Position numbers and translations under genes: made by a program. From NCBI RefSeq assembly GCF_015595025.1, contig NZ_JADNRL010000002.1:1-49296 (forward strand): 49,296 nt of DNA. The letters are read 5' to 3'. Positions 41,647 through 49,296 of the stretch are shown here, in pieces. Positions within the stretch are counted from its first letter, which is position 1; every line of letters begins with the position of its first letter. The notes beneath the pieces were generated by a model. The model saw nothing but the letters and a program-made list of their open reading frames with translations, was not told the DNA's origin and did not search any database. Source of the DNA: Halomonas sp. KAO (GTDB taxonomy: Bacteria > Pseudomonadota > Gammaproteobacteria > Pseudomonadales > Halomonadaceae).

Positions 41647-42378
41647 TCACTGGCGACCTGACAAAAGACGGGCAAAAAAGCTATCTACTGTCAGCGCCAA
41701 CAGACCGATCAACAAGGCCCCCTGAAGGATATAGGCGGTATTGCCATTGACGATGCCGGCGATGATCGGTGCGCCGAGATTGCTCGCCCCGACGGTCGCC
41801 CCCAGCGCCGCGGTGGCGATGTTCACGGTCACCGAGGTACGGATACCGGCCAGGATGACCGGCGCCGCCAGCGGCAACTCCACCTGCCATAGCCGCTGGG
41901 CGGCGCCCATGCCCATGCCCCGTGCGGCCTCCTCGACCCCCGGGTCGAGCCCCTCCAGGCCCGCCAGGGTGTTGCGCACGATCGGCAGCAGCCCGTAGAG
42001 CAGCAGCGCCACGATGATCGGCCAGGTGCCGAAGCCAAGCACCGGCACGGCCAGGGCCAGTACCGCCACCGGCGGAAAGGTCTGGCCCATGGAGGCGACC
42101 TGGGCCACCAGGGGCAGGAAGTCGCGCCCGGCGGGGCGGGTCACCAGGATCGCCGCCCCGACGCCGATCACCACCGCCAGGCTGGAGGCGATCGCCACCA
42201 CCTGCAGATGACGCAGCAGCAGGGTCAGCAGGTCGGCCTGGGGGTAGAGGACCCGGCGCGCCTCGGGCTCGCTCCAGCGCAGCAGCGGCTCGAGCCACTC
42301 GCCTCCCGTGGCCAGCGCCAGCAGCAGGACCAGCCAGGCGAGCGGCACCGCCCAACGCTTGAGGCATCTCGAGATCAC
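41647..42378 (-). CDS. yehW: Osmolyte ABC transporter permease (YehW type)
   Basis: 243 residues, the same length as E. coli YehW. There are about six membrane segments (WAVPLAWLVLLLALATG; VVAIASSLAVVIGVGAAILV; FPPVAVLALAVPVLGFGTWPIIVALLLYGLLPIVRNT). The BPD permease EAA loop (EEAARGMGMGAAQRLWQVELPLAAPVILAGIRTSV) contacts the ATPase. It is the last gene of a four-gene operon in the E. coli yehZYXW order, and its start overlaps the yehX stop (ATGA). The system is a low-affinity glycine-betaine or related osmolyte importer in known cases. Confidence 0.88.
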   Translation of the reverse strand: MISRCLKRWAVPLAWLVLLLALATGGEWLEPLLRWSEPEARRVLYPQADLLTLLLRHLQVVAIASSLAVVIGVGAAILVTRPAGRDFLPLVAQVASMGQTFPPVAVLALAVPVLGFGTWPIIVALLLYGLLPIVRNTLAGLEGLDPGVEEAARGMGMGAAQRLWQVELPLAAPVILAGIRTSVTVNIATAALGATVGASNLGAPIIAGIVNGNTAYILQGALLIGLLALTVDSFFARLLSGRQ

Positions 42379-43331
42379 CTGTCACGACCCTCCGCGCGGG
42401 CGACGCCGACGATACCGCGCAGCGAGATCTCCCCCACCGGCATGTCGTCGTCATCCACCACCGCCAGGCGCTCGACGCGTTCGCGGAACATCACCGCCAG
42501 GGCCTGGTGGAGGGTCGCCTCCCGGGCGACCCTGGCCTGGGGCAGCAGCCGGGGCGACAGGGGGCGCATGCGCTCGACGACCGGCGTGATGGCCGCCTCC
42601 TTGAGGCCCCGATCATCGCCCCCCAGCAGCGACGCCACGAAGTCATCGGCCGGCGCCCGCAACAGCTCGAGCGGACTGCCCTGCTGGACGATGCGCCCCG
42701 CCTTCATGACCACCAGACGGTCGGCCAGGGCCAGGGCCTCATCCATATCGTGGGTCACGAAGACGATGGTCTTCTGCAGGCGTGCCTGCAGGTCGTGCAG
42801 TTCGACCTGCAGCCCCTCCCGGGTGATCGGGTCCAGGGCGCCGAAGGGCTCATCCATCAGCAGGATATCGGGGTCCGCCGCCAGCGCCCTGGCCACCCCC
42901 ACGCGCTGGGCCTGGCCGCCGGAGAGCTGGGCCGGATACTTGTCGGCGAACTGCTCGATCGGCAGGCCGAGCAGCGCCATCAACTCCTCGACGCGCTCGT
43001 TGACCCGGGCGGCCGGCCACTTGAGCAGCCGCGGCACCAGGCCGATATTGCGCGCCACGCTCCAGTGAGGAAACAGCCCCGTGCTCTGGATCGCATAGCC
43101 GATCCGCCGGCGTAGCACTCGGCCATCGAATTCGCGGATGGGGCGGCCATCGATATGGATCTCGCCCCCATCATGCTCGATCAGGCGGTTGATCATGCGC
43201 AGGGTGGTGGACTTGCCGCACCCCGAGGTGCCCACCAGGGCACATAGCTCGCCTCGGTTCACCGTCAGCGAGATGGCGTCCACCGCCGTCTCGCTACCGA
43301 AGCGCTTGGTGACGCTCTTGAGTTCGATCAT
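42375..43331 (-). CDS. yehX: Osmolyte ABC transporter ATPase (YehX/OpuA type)
   Basis: 318 residues. Walker A VGTSGCGKST (about 34-43), LSGGQAQRVGVARALA signature (about 139-154), Walker B ILLMDEPFGALDPITR, then the switch His in VFVTHDMDEA. A C-terminal extension of about 75 residues (LPQARVAREATLHQALAVMFRERVERLAVVDDDDMPVGEISLRGIV) looks like a single CBS-like module. In OpuA-type ATPases the CBS domains sense ionic strength, so this could be the osmotic sensor here. It overlaps both neighbouring permease genes by four bases. Confidence 0.9.
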   Translation of the reverse strand: MIELKSVTKRFGSETAVDAISLTVNRGELCALVGTSGCGKSTTLRMINRLIEHDGGEIHIDGRPIREFDGRVLRRRIGYAIQSTGLFPHWSVARNIGLVPRLLKWPAARVNERVEELMALLGLPIEQFADKYPAQLSGGQAQRVGVARALAADPDILLMDEPFGALDPITREGLQVELHDLQARLQKTIVFVTHDMDEALALADRLVVMKAGRIVQQGSPLELLRAPADDFVASLLGGDDRGLKEAAITPVVERMRPLSPRLLPQARVAREATLHQALAVMFRERVERLAVVDDDDMPVGEISLRGIVGVARAEGRDR

Positions 43332-44503
43332 CCGATGGTTCCCGTGGTCTGGCCTGAGCGGTGATCCAGGCGCCGCGTCAGGGCGCCCAGCAGCGCATCG
43401 ACGGCCAGGGCCATGACCAGGATCGGCAAGGCGCCGAGCAGCACCAGATCCATGGCCGCCTGGCCCAGCCCCTGGAAGATAAAGGTGCCCAGGCCGCCGG
43501 CGCCGATCAATGCCGCCACGGCGGTCAGGCCGATCGCCTGGACGGTGGTGATCCGCACCCCCTCGAGCACCACCGGGAGCGCCAGGGGCAGGCGCACCTG
43601 GCGAAAGACCTGACCGCGGCTCATGCCCATGCCACGCGCCGCCTCGAGCACGCCGGGCTCCACCCCGGAGAGGGCAACGAAGGTGTTGCGCACCATGGGC
43701 AGCAGGCTATAGCCCAGCAGCGCCAGGAAGGCGGGCGCCCAGCCGATACCGCTGACGCCCAGCGCGGACAGCCAGTCGACGCGGGCCGACAGCCAGGCCA
43801 GGGGCGCCAGCAGCAGGCCGAACAGCGCCAGACTGGGAATGGTCTGCAGGAAGTTGAGCAGCGCAAAGCCGAGGCGCTCGACCCGCGGGCTCTGGCGCAT
43901 GGCCAGGGCGATGGCCGCCCCCAGCAGCAGGCTCATGCCCACGGCACCGCCCACCAGCAACAGATGCTGGATCAGGGCCTCGCCGAAGGCTTCTCCTCGC
44001 CCCTCGAGCTCCTGCCGGAGCGCCAGCGACTCGAGCCCCTTGCCCGCCAGCCACCAGCCGGCCAGCACCGGCACGAACGAGAGCGCCAGCCGCCAGCCGG
44101 CCAACGCCAGCCGGGTGCGCAGCTCGATCAGCAGCAGCGAGAGCCAGAACAGCATCAGCCACCAGGCGGCGCCGATCCCGACCCGGGCCTGGGGCAGCTC
44201 GGGGTCGAGAAGTTGCTGCGCCATCAGCGCCAGCCAAAACGGCAGGGCCGCCAACATCAGCAGGGTCAGGGCCAGCGCCACCCGATAACCTGATCGCGTG
44301 GGACGCCAGGCCACCGCCAGCAGGCCCAGCAGCGGCAGGCAGCTCACCATCGCCAGCGGCCAGCCCACGGCCTGGGCAAGCGGATAGGCGGTGCCGGGCA
44401 TGATGCGGTTGGGCGCGATGCTGCCCAGCGGCAGCCACAGCCAGATGACCAGCGCCATCAGCGTCAGCACCACACGATTGATCGGCGCCTCCCTGCGCAG
44501 CAC
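43328..44503 (-). CDS. yehY: Osmolyte ABC transporter permease (YehY type, long)
   Basis: 391 residues, close to E. coli YehY (about 385). About 150 N-terminal residues carry extra membrane segments (LTLMALVIWLWLPLGSI; LAMVSCLPLLGLLAVAW; VALALTLLMLAALPFWLALM) ahead of the standard permease half. The EAA loop is LEAARGMGMSRGQVFRQVRLPLALPVVLEGVRITTV, and AVAALIGAGGLGTFIFQGL follows. It pairs with the shorter YehW to form a heterodimeric pore. It starts four bases after the osmF stop, with the ribosome site inside the end of that gene. Confidence 0.88.
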   Translation of the reverse strand: MLRREAPINRVVLTLMALVIWLWLPLGSIAPNRIMPGTAYPLAQAVGWPLAMVSCLPLLGLLAVAWRPTRSGYRVALALTLLMLAALPFWLALMAQQLLDPELPQARVGIGAAWWLMLFWLSLLLIELRTRLALAGWRLALSFVPVLAGWWLAGKGLESLALRQELEGRGEAFGEALIQHLLLVGGAVGMSLLLGAAIALAMRQSPRVERLGFALLNFLQTIPSLALFGLLLAPLAWLSARVDWLSALGVSGIGWAPAFLALLGYSLLPMVRNTFVALSGVEPGVLEAARGMGMSRGQVFRQVRLPLALPVVLEGVRITTVQAIGLTAVAALIGAGGLGTFIFQGLGQAAMDLVLLGALPILVMALAVDALLGALTRRLDHRSGQTTGTIG

Positions 44504-44507
44504 CCGC

Positions 44508-45419
44508 CTACTCCTCCAGCTGAGAGAGGAAGTCGGCGGCCACGTCGGCCGGGGGGCGCCCGTTCACCGCCACGTCCCCGTTGAGACGCTGCAGGGTGTC
44601 GAGATCCAGCGCCGCGAAGAGCGGTGCCAGCAGGTCATCGATCTCCGGCCACGCCTCGAGCACCTCGCTGCGCACCACGGGGGCCGGCTGGTAGATCGGC
44701 TGCACCCCCAGGGTGTCCTCCAGTACCACCAGGTCCAGCGCCTTCAGGCCACCATCGGTGCCGTAGGTCATGGCGGCATTCACGCCGCTGGTCTGCTGGG
44801 CGGCGGCGCGCATGGTCGAGGCGGTATTGCCGCCGGAGAGCACCAGCAGCTGGTCGTCACCGAGCTCGAAGCCATAGGCCTCCTGGAAGGCGGGCAGGGC
44901 CTGCTCGGACTCGACGAACTCGGCGCTGGCGGCCAGCTTGAATGTCTCGCCCTCCTGCAGGTAGGTCGCCAGATCCTCCAGGGTGGTCAGGTCGTGGTCT
45001 CGTGCCAGCTCGCCCCGCACGCTGATCGCCCAGGTGTTGTTGGCCGCCGCCGGAGTCAGCCATGTCAGGCCATTCTCGGCGTCCCGTTCACGCACCGTCT
45101 CATAGGCGGCCTGAGCATCGTGCCAGACGTCACTGCCGGTCATGTCGAAGAAGAAGGCGCCGTTGCCGGTGTACTCGGGATAGAGGTCGATCTCGCCGGC
45201 CAGCAGCGCCTCGCGCACGATGCTGGTGGCCCCCAGCTGCAGCCGCTCCTCCACCTCGACGCCGCCCGCCTCGAGGCGCTGGACGATCAACTCACCCAGC
45301 ACCGAGCCTTCGGTATCGATCTTGGATGACACCGTTACCGGCTCCTGGGCCTGCAGCGGCGCGGCGCCGAGTGAAACGGCGGCCGCGATGGCGGCGAGGG
45401 AAAAAAGGGAACGTTGCAT
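44508..45419 (-). CDS. osmF: Osmolyte-binding periplasmic protein (OsmF/YehZ)
   Basis: 303 residues. The signal peptide is LFSLAAIAAAVSLGAAPLQA-QEPV. VSSKIDTEGSVLGELIVQRLEAGGVEVEER, TSIVREALLAGEIDLYPEYTGNGAFFF, NTWAISVRGELARDHDLTTLEDLATYL and GVNAAMTYGTDGGLKALDLVVLEDTLGVQPIYQPAPVVR are typical OpuAC/OsmF blocks; the YPEYTGNG segment lines the ligand site. It is the first gene of yehZYXW. The 292-base gap upstream holds repeat copy D; no clear promoter is seen for this strand. Confidence 0.9.
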   Translation of the reverse strand: MQRSLFSLAAIAAAVSLGAAPLQAQEPVTVSSKIDTEGSVLGELIVQRLEAGGVEVEERLQLGATSIVREALLAGEIDLYPEYTGNGAFFFDMTGSDVWHDAQAAYETVRERDAENGLTWLTPAAANNTWAISVRGELARDHDLTTLEDLATYLQEGETFKLAASAEFVESEQALPAFQEAYGFELGDDQLLVLSGGNTASTMRAAAQQTSGVNAAMTYGTDGGLKALDLVVLEDTLGVQPIYQPAPVVRSEVLEAWPEIDDLLAPLFAALDLDTLQRLNGDVAVNGRPPADVAADFLSQLEE

Positions 45420-45540
45420 GACGGAATACCACCTGACGGATCATGGATGTATCCTGAGTATAAGAAAACTCGGGAATACCTGCAGCACATCGCCGCCACC
45501 GCATAGGATTATCGCTATTACCGACAGGGTGATCGTGAAA

Positions 45541-45662
45541 GGCGCCGGGGACAGGTCGTAGAGAGGGTCCGAGGACCAGGGATGGCCGAGGTAGCCTACA
45601 AGGAAGTACTCGTGGCGCCCCCTCGACGGTCCGGCGCTCCGGGGCCTGTCGCCGGAACAGCC
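45541..45662 (+). repeat. Structured interspersed repeat, copy D (divergent)
   Basis: Only moderately similar in sequence to copy A, but with the same fold: GGGGACAGGTC with GGCCTGTCGCC, GAGAGGG with CCCCCTC, and the GGAAGTACTC linker conserved. Two stems show paired base changes relative to A. It lies between divergent osmF and the DUF1853 gene, covering much of their shared promoter region. Confidence 0.8.
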
Positions 45663-45711
45663 TTGAGCGGTACTGCCGCGATAGCCCTGCGCCAACGCAC
45701 AGGATACTTGC

Positions 45712-46683
45712 ATGCCCACCCACGCACCGCCCCTGCTGGATCGCTGCCACCACCCGCTGGTGCGCGACCTGGCGTGGTTGCTGCTGGCCCCCGACCTGAT
45801 CGCCATGCCCTGGCCGGGGCGCCCGAGCCGGGAGCAGCTGGGCCTGCTGGATGACGACCGTGCCGCCGACTGGCTGGATAAGCTGGAGGCCTGGCCCCGG
45901 GTACTGGAGAGCCAGGTGGGCAATGCGCTGCAGGGGCGCATGGGGCTCTACCATGAGCGCCTCTGGCAGTTTCTGCTCGACACGGCACCGGGCACGGAGC
46001 TTCTGGCCCACAACCTGCCCATCCTCGACGGCAAGCTGACGCTCGGCGAGCTCGACCTTCTCTACCGGTGCCATGCCGAGGCGTCGATCACCCACCTCGA
46101 GGTGGCCATCAAGTTCTATCTCGGGCTGGAGAAAGGCCCGGGCGACGAACACGCCCAGGCCCGCTGGATCGGCCCCGGTGGCGCCGACAGCCTGGCCGGC
46201 AAGCGCGAGCACCTGCATCGCCACCAGCTGCGGATGACCGAGCGGCCCGAGACCCGAGACGCCATCGAGGACACACTGGAACTACATGGCGACCGTGCAG
46301 GGGCGCTGCCGAGTCTGACCAGTCGGGTCGCCATGCCCGGCGTGCTCTTCACCCCCTGGCACCACCCCCTGCCGCCCCCGAGAGAGGCGACCCGGAACCA
46401 CCTGCAGGGTCTCTGGCTGCACTGGCACGACTGGCATCGCTATCGCGACGGCCTGCCCCGCGGCACCCTGGGGCTCAGGCTTCACAAGCCGCACTGGCTT
46501 GCCCTGCCCCGGCCCGAGCACCTCGAGCCGCTTCGCGAACTGGAAGCCCGGCTTGTCGCCTATTTCCGAGCACCTGCCCCGCCATTGCAGATCGCCCTGT
46601 GGCACCCTGAGGCCGGCTGGCGACGCCTGTTTATCGTCGCCGACGACTGGCCGCGCCAGATACCGCTGCCGCCAGGGGTATAG
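45712..46683 (+). CDS. DUF1853-family protein
   Basis: 323 residues. HPLVRDLAWLLLAPDLIAMPWPGRPS, LGLYHERLWQFLL-like segment (RMGLYHERLWQFLLDTAPGTELLAHNLPILDG), THLEVAIKFYLGLEKG, WIGPGGADSLAGKREHLHRHQLRM and LHKPHWLALPRPEHL are the conserved blocks I associate with DUF1853. The H.LE.A.K and D.L..K residues suggest a nuclease-like fold, but no function is established. It is predicted cytoplasmic. It stands alone on the plus strand, with a strong hairpin directly after its stop. Confidence 0.8.
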   Translation: MPTHAPPLLDRCHHPLVRDLAWLLLAPDLIAMPWPGRPSREQLGLLDDDRAADWLDKLEAWPRVLESQVGNALQGRMGLYHERLWQFLLDTAPGTELLAHNLPILDGKLTLGELDLLYRCHAEASITHLEVAIKFYLGLEKGPGDEHAQARWIGPGGADSLAGKREHLHRHQLRMTERPETRDAIEDTLELHGDRAGALPSLTSRVAMPGVLFTPWHHPLPPPREATRNHLQGLWLHWHDWHRYRDGLPRGTLGLRLHKPHWLALPRPEHLEPLRELEARLVAYFRAPAPPLQIALWHPEAGWRRLFIVADDWPRQIPLPPGV

Positions 46684-46709
46684 GCAGGCACCCCCAGGGG
46701 GTGCCTGCC
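46683..46709. terminator. Perfect 13-bp hairpin between convergent genes
   Basis: GGCAGGCACCCCC, A, GGGGGTGCCTGCC, starting within the DUF1853 stop codon and ending 4 bases before the cytochrome stop. It could stop transcription from both sides, though neither strand has a T-run. Confidence 0.6.
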
Positions 46710-46712
46710 CCG

Positions 46713-47042
46713 TCAAAGCGAGCTGTAATAGGCCGCCAGGTCGGCGATATCCTGATCGCTCAGGTTGGCCGCCTGGGGTGTCATCACCGCGGCCATGCCA
46801 CCGGCACGCTGTCCCTCGCGATAGGCCTTGAGGGCGCTCTCCAGGTAGGTGGCGGACTGTCCCGCCAGGTTGGGATAGATACCGGCGGTCCCCTGGCCCT
46901 CGGCATCATGGCAGGCCACGCAGGTAGCGATCTTCTCGCTTCCGGCCTGGGCATCGCCGGCGGCGCTGGCCGTGCCGGAGAACGCCACCACAGACAACAG
47001 CAGCACCACTGCCGAGCCTCTAACGCGCTTGTTGATCATCAT
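46713..47042 (-). CDS. Small class I cytochrome c (c4/c5-like)
   Basis: 109 residues from the Met at 47042; the next Met (47039) is equally possible and better spaced from GAGGAG. The signal peptide is [25 protein letters not shown] single haem site CVACH (about residue 41) is followed by [26 protein letters not shown] and a likely axial Met in [26 protein letters not shown]. The mature protein of about 80 residues would be a soluble periplasmic electron carrier. It is divergent from the molybdoenzyme gene at 47459 and may pass electrons to it; the shared region holds an FNR site. Confidence 0.9.
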   Translation of the reverse strand: MMINKRVRGSAVVLLLSVVAFSGTASAAGDAQAGSEKIATCVACHDAEGQGTAGIYPNLAGQSATYLESALKAYREGQRAGGMAAVMTPQAANLSDQDIADLAAYYSSL

Positions 47043-47149
47043 CCTCTCCTCATCGTCTGACCGAATCATGGCGAGGTTCGCCACAAGGCCTCTGTTTAGC
47101 GCCAGGGCTCCTTGTATACAAGACGCTCTCCCCTCATGGCACCGTTTTA

Positions 47150-47163
47150 TTGATGCACATCAA
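47150..47163. promoter_or_regulatory. FNR/ANR box, perfect consensus
   Basis: TTGATGCACATCAA matches TTGATN4ATCAA exactly. It lies in the 416-base gap between the divergent cytochrome c and molybdoenzyme genes. Its centre is about 71 bases from a TATAAT at 47225-47230 facing the molybdoenzyme, a class-I-like position, and about 41 bases from a TATACA facing the cytochrome. Oxygen-limited induction is expected for one or both. Confidence 0.8.
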
Positions 47164-47224
47164 CCATACCCGAGATCACGCTGTGCCAGGGCCGTTTTGC
47201 GCTAGCCCACCGGTATACGACGTC

Positions 47225-47230
47225 TATAAT
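47225..47230 (+). promoter_or_regulatory. Putative -10 box of the molybdoenzyme gene
   Basis: A perfect TATAAT without a clear -35, as expected for an activator-dependent promoter; the FNR box lies upstream. The implied leader is about 220 bases. Between it and the start codon I see only a short open frame on the minus strand (47245-47364) that I do not trust as a gene. Confidence 0.4.
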
Positions 47231-47458
47231 TCGAGGCGACCTGATTAGCCAGGGTGGCCGACAACACCAACCATTTTCCCTGACAGACCGCACTCCTCCT
47301 GGCACGACACCCGCTCCTGCTCCGGTGTAACGCGGTACCGGCCACCCGGCTTGCTAAACATCAGTTCTTGATCAGTCAACGTTAATAAATGCCGTGATAT
47401 GTGCTTCATCGCTGCTGCGGTTCCACGGCCGGCGATGGCCCTTGATGAGGAGAGAACC

Positions 47459-49296
47459 ATGGGGATGTGGAAGCTTAAGCGTCGCGATTTCCTGAAGGGG
47501 CTGGGAATCACCGGCACCGGTGCCATGCTCAGCGGCAATGTCTGGGCACTCAACCGGCTCGAGCCTATCAACGACACCCTGGCCACCGAATACCCCTACC
47601 GCGGCTGGGAAGATCTCTACCGCAATGAGTGGACCTGGGATAGCGTCGGTCACGCGGCCCACTGCATCAACTGCATGGGCAACTGCGCCTGGAACGTCTA
47701 CGTGAAGGATGGCATCGTCATTCGCGAGGAGCAGATCGCCAAGTACCCCCAGGTCAACCCCAACATTCCCGACGCCAACCCGCGGGGCTGTCAGAAGGGT
47801 GCCATCCACTCCACCGCCATGTATGAGGCCGACCGCCTGCGCTATCCGCTCAAGCGCGCCGGCGAGCGCGGCGAAGGCAAGTGGCAGCGCATCTCCTGGG
47901 ACCAGGCCACCGAGGAGATCGCCGACAAGATCATCGATATCTTCGAGAAGCATGGCCCCGGCAAGCTCAAGACTCACCAGGGATCCGGCAACCAGACCAT
48001 GGTGCGTCAGTCCGGGCCGGCCCGCTTCGCCGCCCTGGTGGGCGGTATCCAGCTCGACGGTTTCACCGTGGTGGGTGACCTGCTGACCGGCGCTCACCTG
48101 GCCTACGGCAATCCGCTGGAGAGCTTCACCTCGGACGCCTGGTTCGATGCCGACTACATCATGCTCGGCATGATCAACCCCAACGCCACCCGCATCCCCG
48201 ACGCCCATTATATCTGGGAGGCCAAGTACAACGGCGCACGCATCACCAGCACCGCACCGGACTACAACCCCAGCGCCATTCACACCGACCTGTGGATGCC
48301 GATCAACCAGGGCACCGACCCGTTCCTGGCGATGTCGTTTGTCAACGTCATCATCGAGGAGCAGCTCTACAAGCCGGCCTTCATGAAGGAGCAGACCGAC
48401 CTGCCGATGCTGGTGCGCCTCGACGACGGCCAGCTGCTACGCGAAAAGGACCTGATGGAGGGTGGCTCCGACGAGGTGTTCTACCACTGGGACCTGAACA
48501 GCGGCCAGGCGGTGAAGGCCAGGGGCTCCATGGGGGATGATGACAAGACCCTGAAGCTGGGGGATGTGGACCCGGCCATCGAGGGCGAGTTCGAGGTCGA
48601 TGGCATCGCGGTCACCACGGTATTCGAGCAGGTCAAGCGCGAGGCGGCCAAGTTCACTCCCGAGTCGACCTTCGAGACCACCAATATCCACCCCGATGTC
48701 GTTCGCCAGGAGGCCCGCCATCTGGCCAAGGCTCACAAGGCGATCATCATGCTCGGCTATATCACGTCGAGCTACTCCAACTGCCTCTACACCTGCTGGG
48801 GCTATGCGCTGACGCTGGCACTGACCGGCCATGGCGGTCGCACCGGCGGCCTCGATACCTCCTGGGTGGTGTGGAACCACCCGCGCTGGACGGAGCTGGC
48901 CGGCTTCGAAGGCAAGAAATCGGCCCGCCTGGAACCCGGTGGCCTGGGCGAGTTCCTGCGTGGCGGCATGATGGAAGGCGCCCGCAATCACTTCGATAAC
49001 GCCAAGCTCAAGGAGCGCGTCGGCTTCGATCTCGATGAGATGGAAGAGATGATGAACGAGTCCATCGAGAAGGGCTGGATGCCCTACCATGGCGAAATCA
49101 AGGGCATGATCTCCATTGCGGACAACACCTTCCGCCGCAACAAGATGTCCCACAAGTACCGCGAGGAGCACCTGCGCCAGGCGGAAGAGCTGTACGTGAA
49201 CATCAACGTGCGCATGGACTCCACCGCCGAGTGGGCCGACTATGTGCTGCCGGCGGCCAGCCACTATGAGGCATGGGATATCCGCACCCAGGGGTA
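47459..49296 (+). CDS. Type II DMSO-reductase-family molybdoenzyme, catalytic subunit (partial)
   Basis: 612 residues are visible before the window end. A Tat signal KRRDFLKG (7-14) marks it for export of the folded enzyme. The FS0 cluster ligands are His68, Cys72, Cys76 and Cys111, the HxxxC spacing of type II enzymes (NarG, selenate, chlorate and perchlorate reductases, dimethylsulfide dehydrogenase). GWEDLYRNEWTWD, PRGCQKG, RLRYPLKRAGERGEGKW and PDYNPSAIHTD also match that group, and perchlorate/selenate reductase alpha subunits look closest to my eye. Cys69 is an additional cysteine. At the expected Mo-ligand motif (FDWY..D in relatives) this protein has FTVVGD (202-207). GAGGAGAG precedes the ATG. 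The substrate is unknown; beta and gamma subunits should follow outside the window. Confidence 0.85.
   Translation, partial: MGMWKLKRRDFLKGLGITGTGAMLSGNVWALNRLEPINDTLATEYPYRGWEDLYRNEWTWDSVGHAAHCINCMGNCAWNVYVKDGIVIREEQIAKYPQVNPNIPDANPRGCQKGAIHSTAMYEADRLRYPLKRAGERGEGKWQRISWDQATEEIADKIIDIFEKHGPGKLKTHQGSGNQTMVRQSGPARFAALVGGIQLDGFTVVGDLLTGAHLAYGNPLESFTSDAWFDADYIMLGMINPNATRIPDAHYIWEAKYNGARITSTAPDYNPSAIHTDLWMPINQGTDPFLAMSFVNVIIEEQLYKPAFMKEQTDLPMLVRLDDGQLLREKDLMEGGSDEVFYHWDLNSGQAVKARGSMGDDDKTLKLGDVDPAIEGEFEVDGIAVTTVFEQVKREAAKFTPESTFETTNIHPDVVRQEARHLAKAHKAIIMLGYITSSYSNCLYTCWGYALTLALTGHGGRTGGLDTSWVVWNHPRWTELAGFEGKKSARLEPGGLGEFLRGGMMEGARNHFDNAKLKERVGFDLDEMEEMMNESIEKGWMPYHGEIKGMISIADNTFRRNKMSHKYREEHLRQAEELYVNINVRMDSTAEWADYVLPAASHYEAWDIRTQG

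Noticed and set aside
47245..47364. Short minus-strand frame (38 residues, MFSKPGGRYRV...) in the molybdoenzyme leader
   Set aside because: It has plausible composition, but no ribosome site, no recognised family, and it runs against the leader of a real gene.
47380..47393. Second FNR-like site (TTGATCAGTCAACG)
   Set aside because: Only the first half-site fits; the second half departs from ATCAA at several positions.

Overview
The window looks like chromosome from a moderately halophilic gammaproteobacterium of the Halomonas type. The core is G+C-rich. It carries a YehZYXW/OsmF-type osmolyte importer, a TRAP transporter next to 5-oxoprolinase genes, and a KpsMTED-type capsule exporter. The genus is inferred from protein character and gene content, not from a marker gene.

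Layout. (1) 1-2362 is an insertion-sequence graveyard: the end of an IS481-type transposase cutting a nagB fragment, a complete-looking IS3-type element with a frameshift signal, an IS1634-like remnant, and a 33-bp tandem repeat. (2) 2381-21547, all minus strand, is one large polysaccharide locus. Transcription runs from high to low coordinates: lipoprotein, KpsD-like outer-membrane export protein, KpsM, KpsT, KpsE, a small repeat protein, WecB, WecC, two very large glycosyltransferases, a heparinase II/III-like protein, two sulfotransferases and an asparagine-synthetase-like protein. An exact 13-base ops (RfaH) element lies about 120 bases before the first gene. WecB and WecC make UDP-ManNAcA, so the polymer should contain an aminouronic acid. 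The sulfotransferases suggest it is sulfated, and the AsnB-like protein may amidate it. The distal part (2.4 to about 8.3 kb) is clearly A+T-rich, so it looks like an exchangeable cassette joined to a resident export module. (3) 21548-27804 holds an OmpW-type porin, RarD, MetY, a SulP transporter and a GntR regulator. (4) 27925-34316 holds a small RHH protein, pxpCBA, a divergent TRAP operon (dctPQM) and a winged-helix regulator. (5) 34673-41479 holds a membrane protein, a Ser/Thr protein kinase and a branched-chain 2-oxoacid dehydrogenase E1alpha/E1beta/E2 operon with a LiuR-like box. (6) 41647-47042 holds the yehZYXW-type importer, a DUF1853 protein and a small cytochrome c. (7) 47459 to the window end is the start of a Tat-exported type II DMSO-reductase-family molybdoenzyme, with a perfect FNR/ANR site upstream.

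Two repeat systems stand out. One is a REP-like palindrome family (11 copies) confined to the gaps between genes of the capsule operon, from 12.9 to 19.4 kb. The other is a 110-210 bp structured interspersed repeat in four copies (about 23.8, 34.5, 37.5 and 45.6 kb). Its paired arms show compensatory changes between copies, which points to a conserved fold. I consider that structured repeat and the ops-controlled sulfated-capsule cassette the most interesting content. All functional statements rest on motif recognition by eye; no searches were run.
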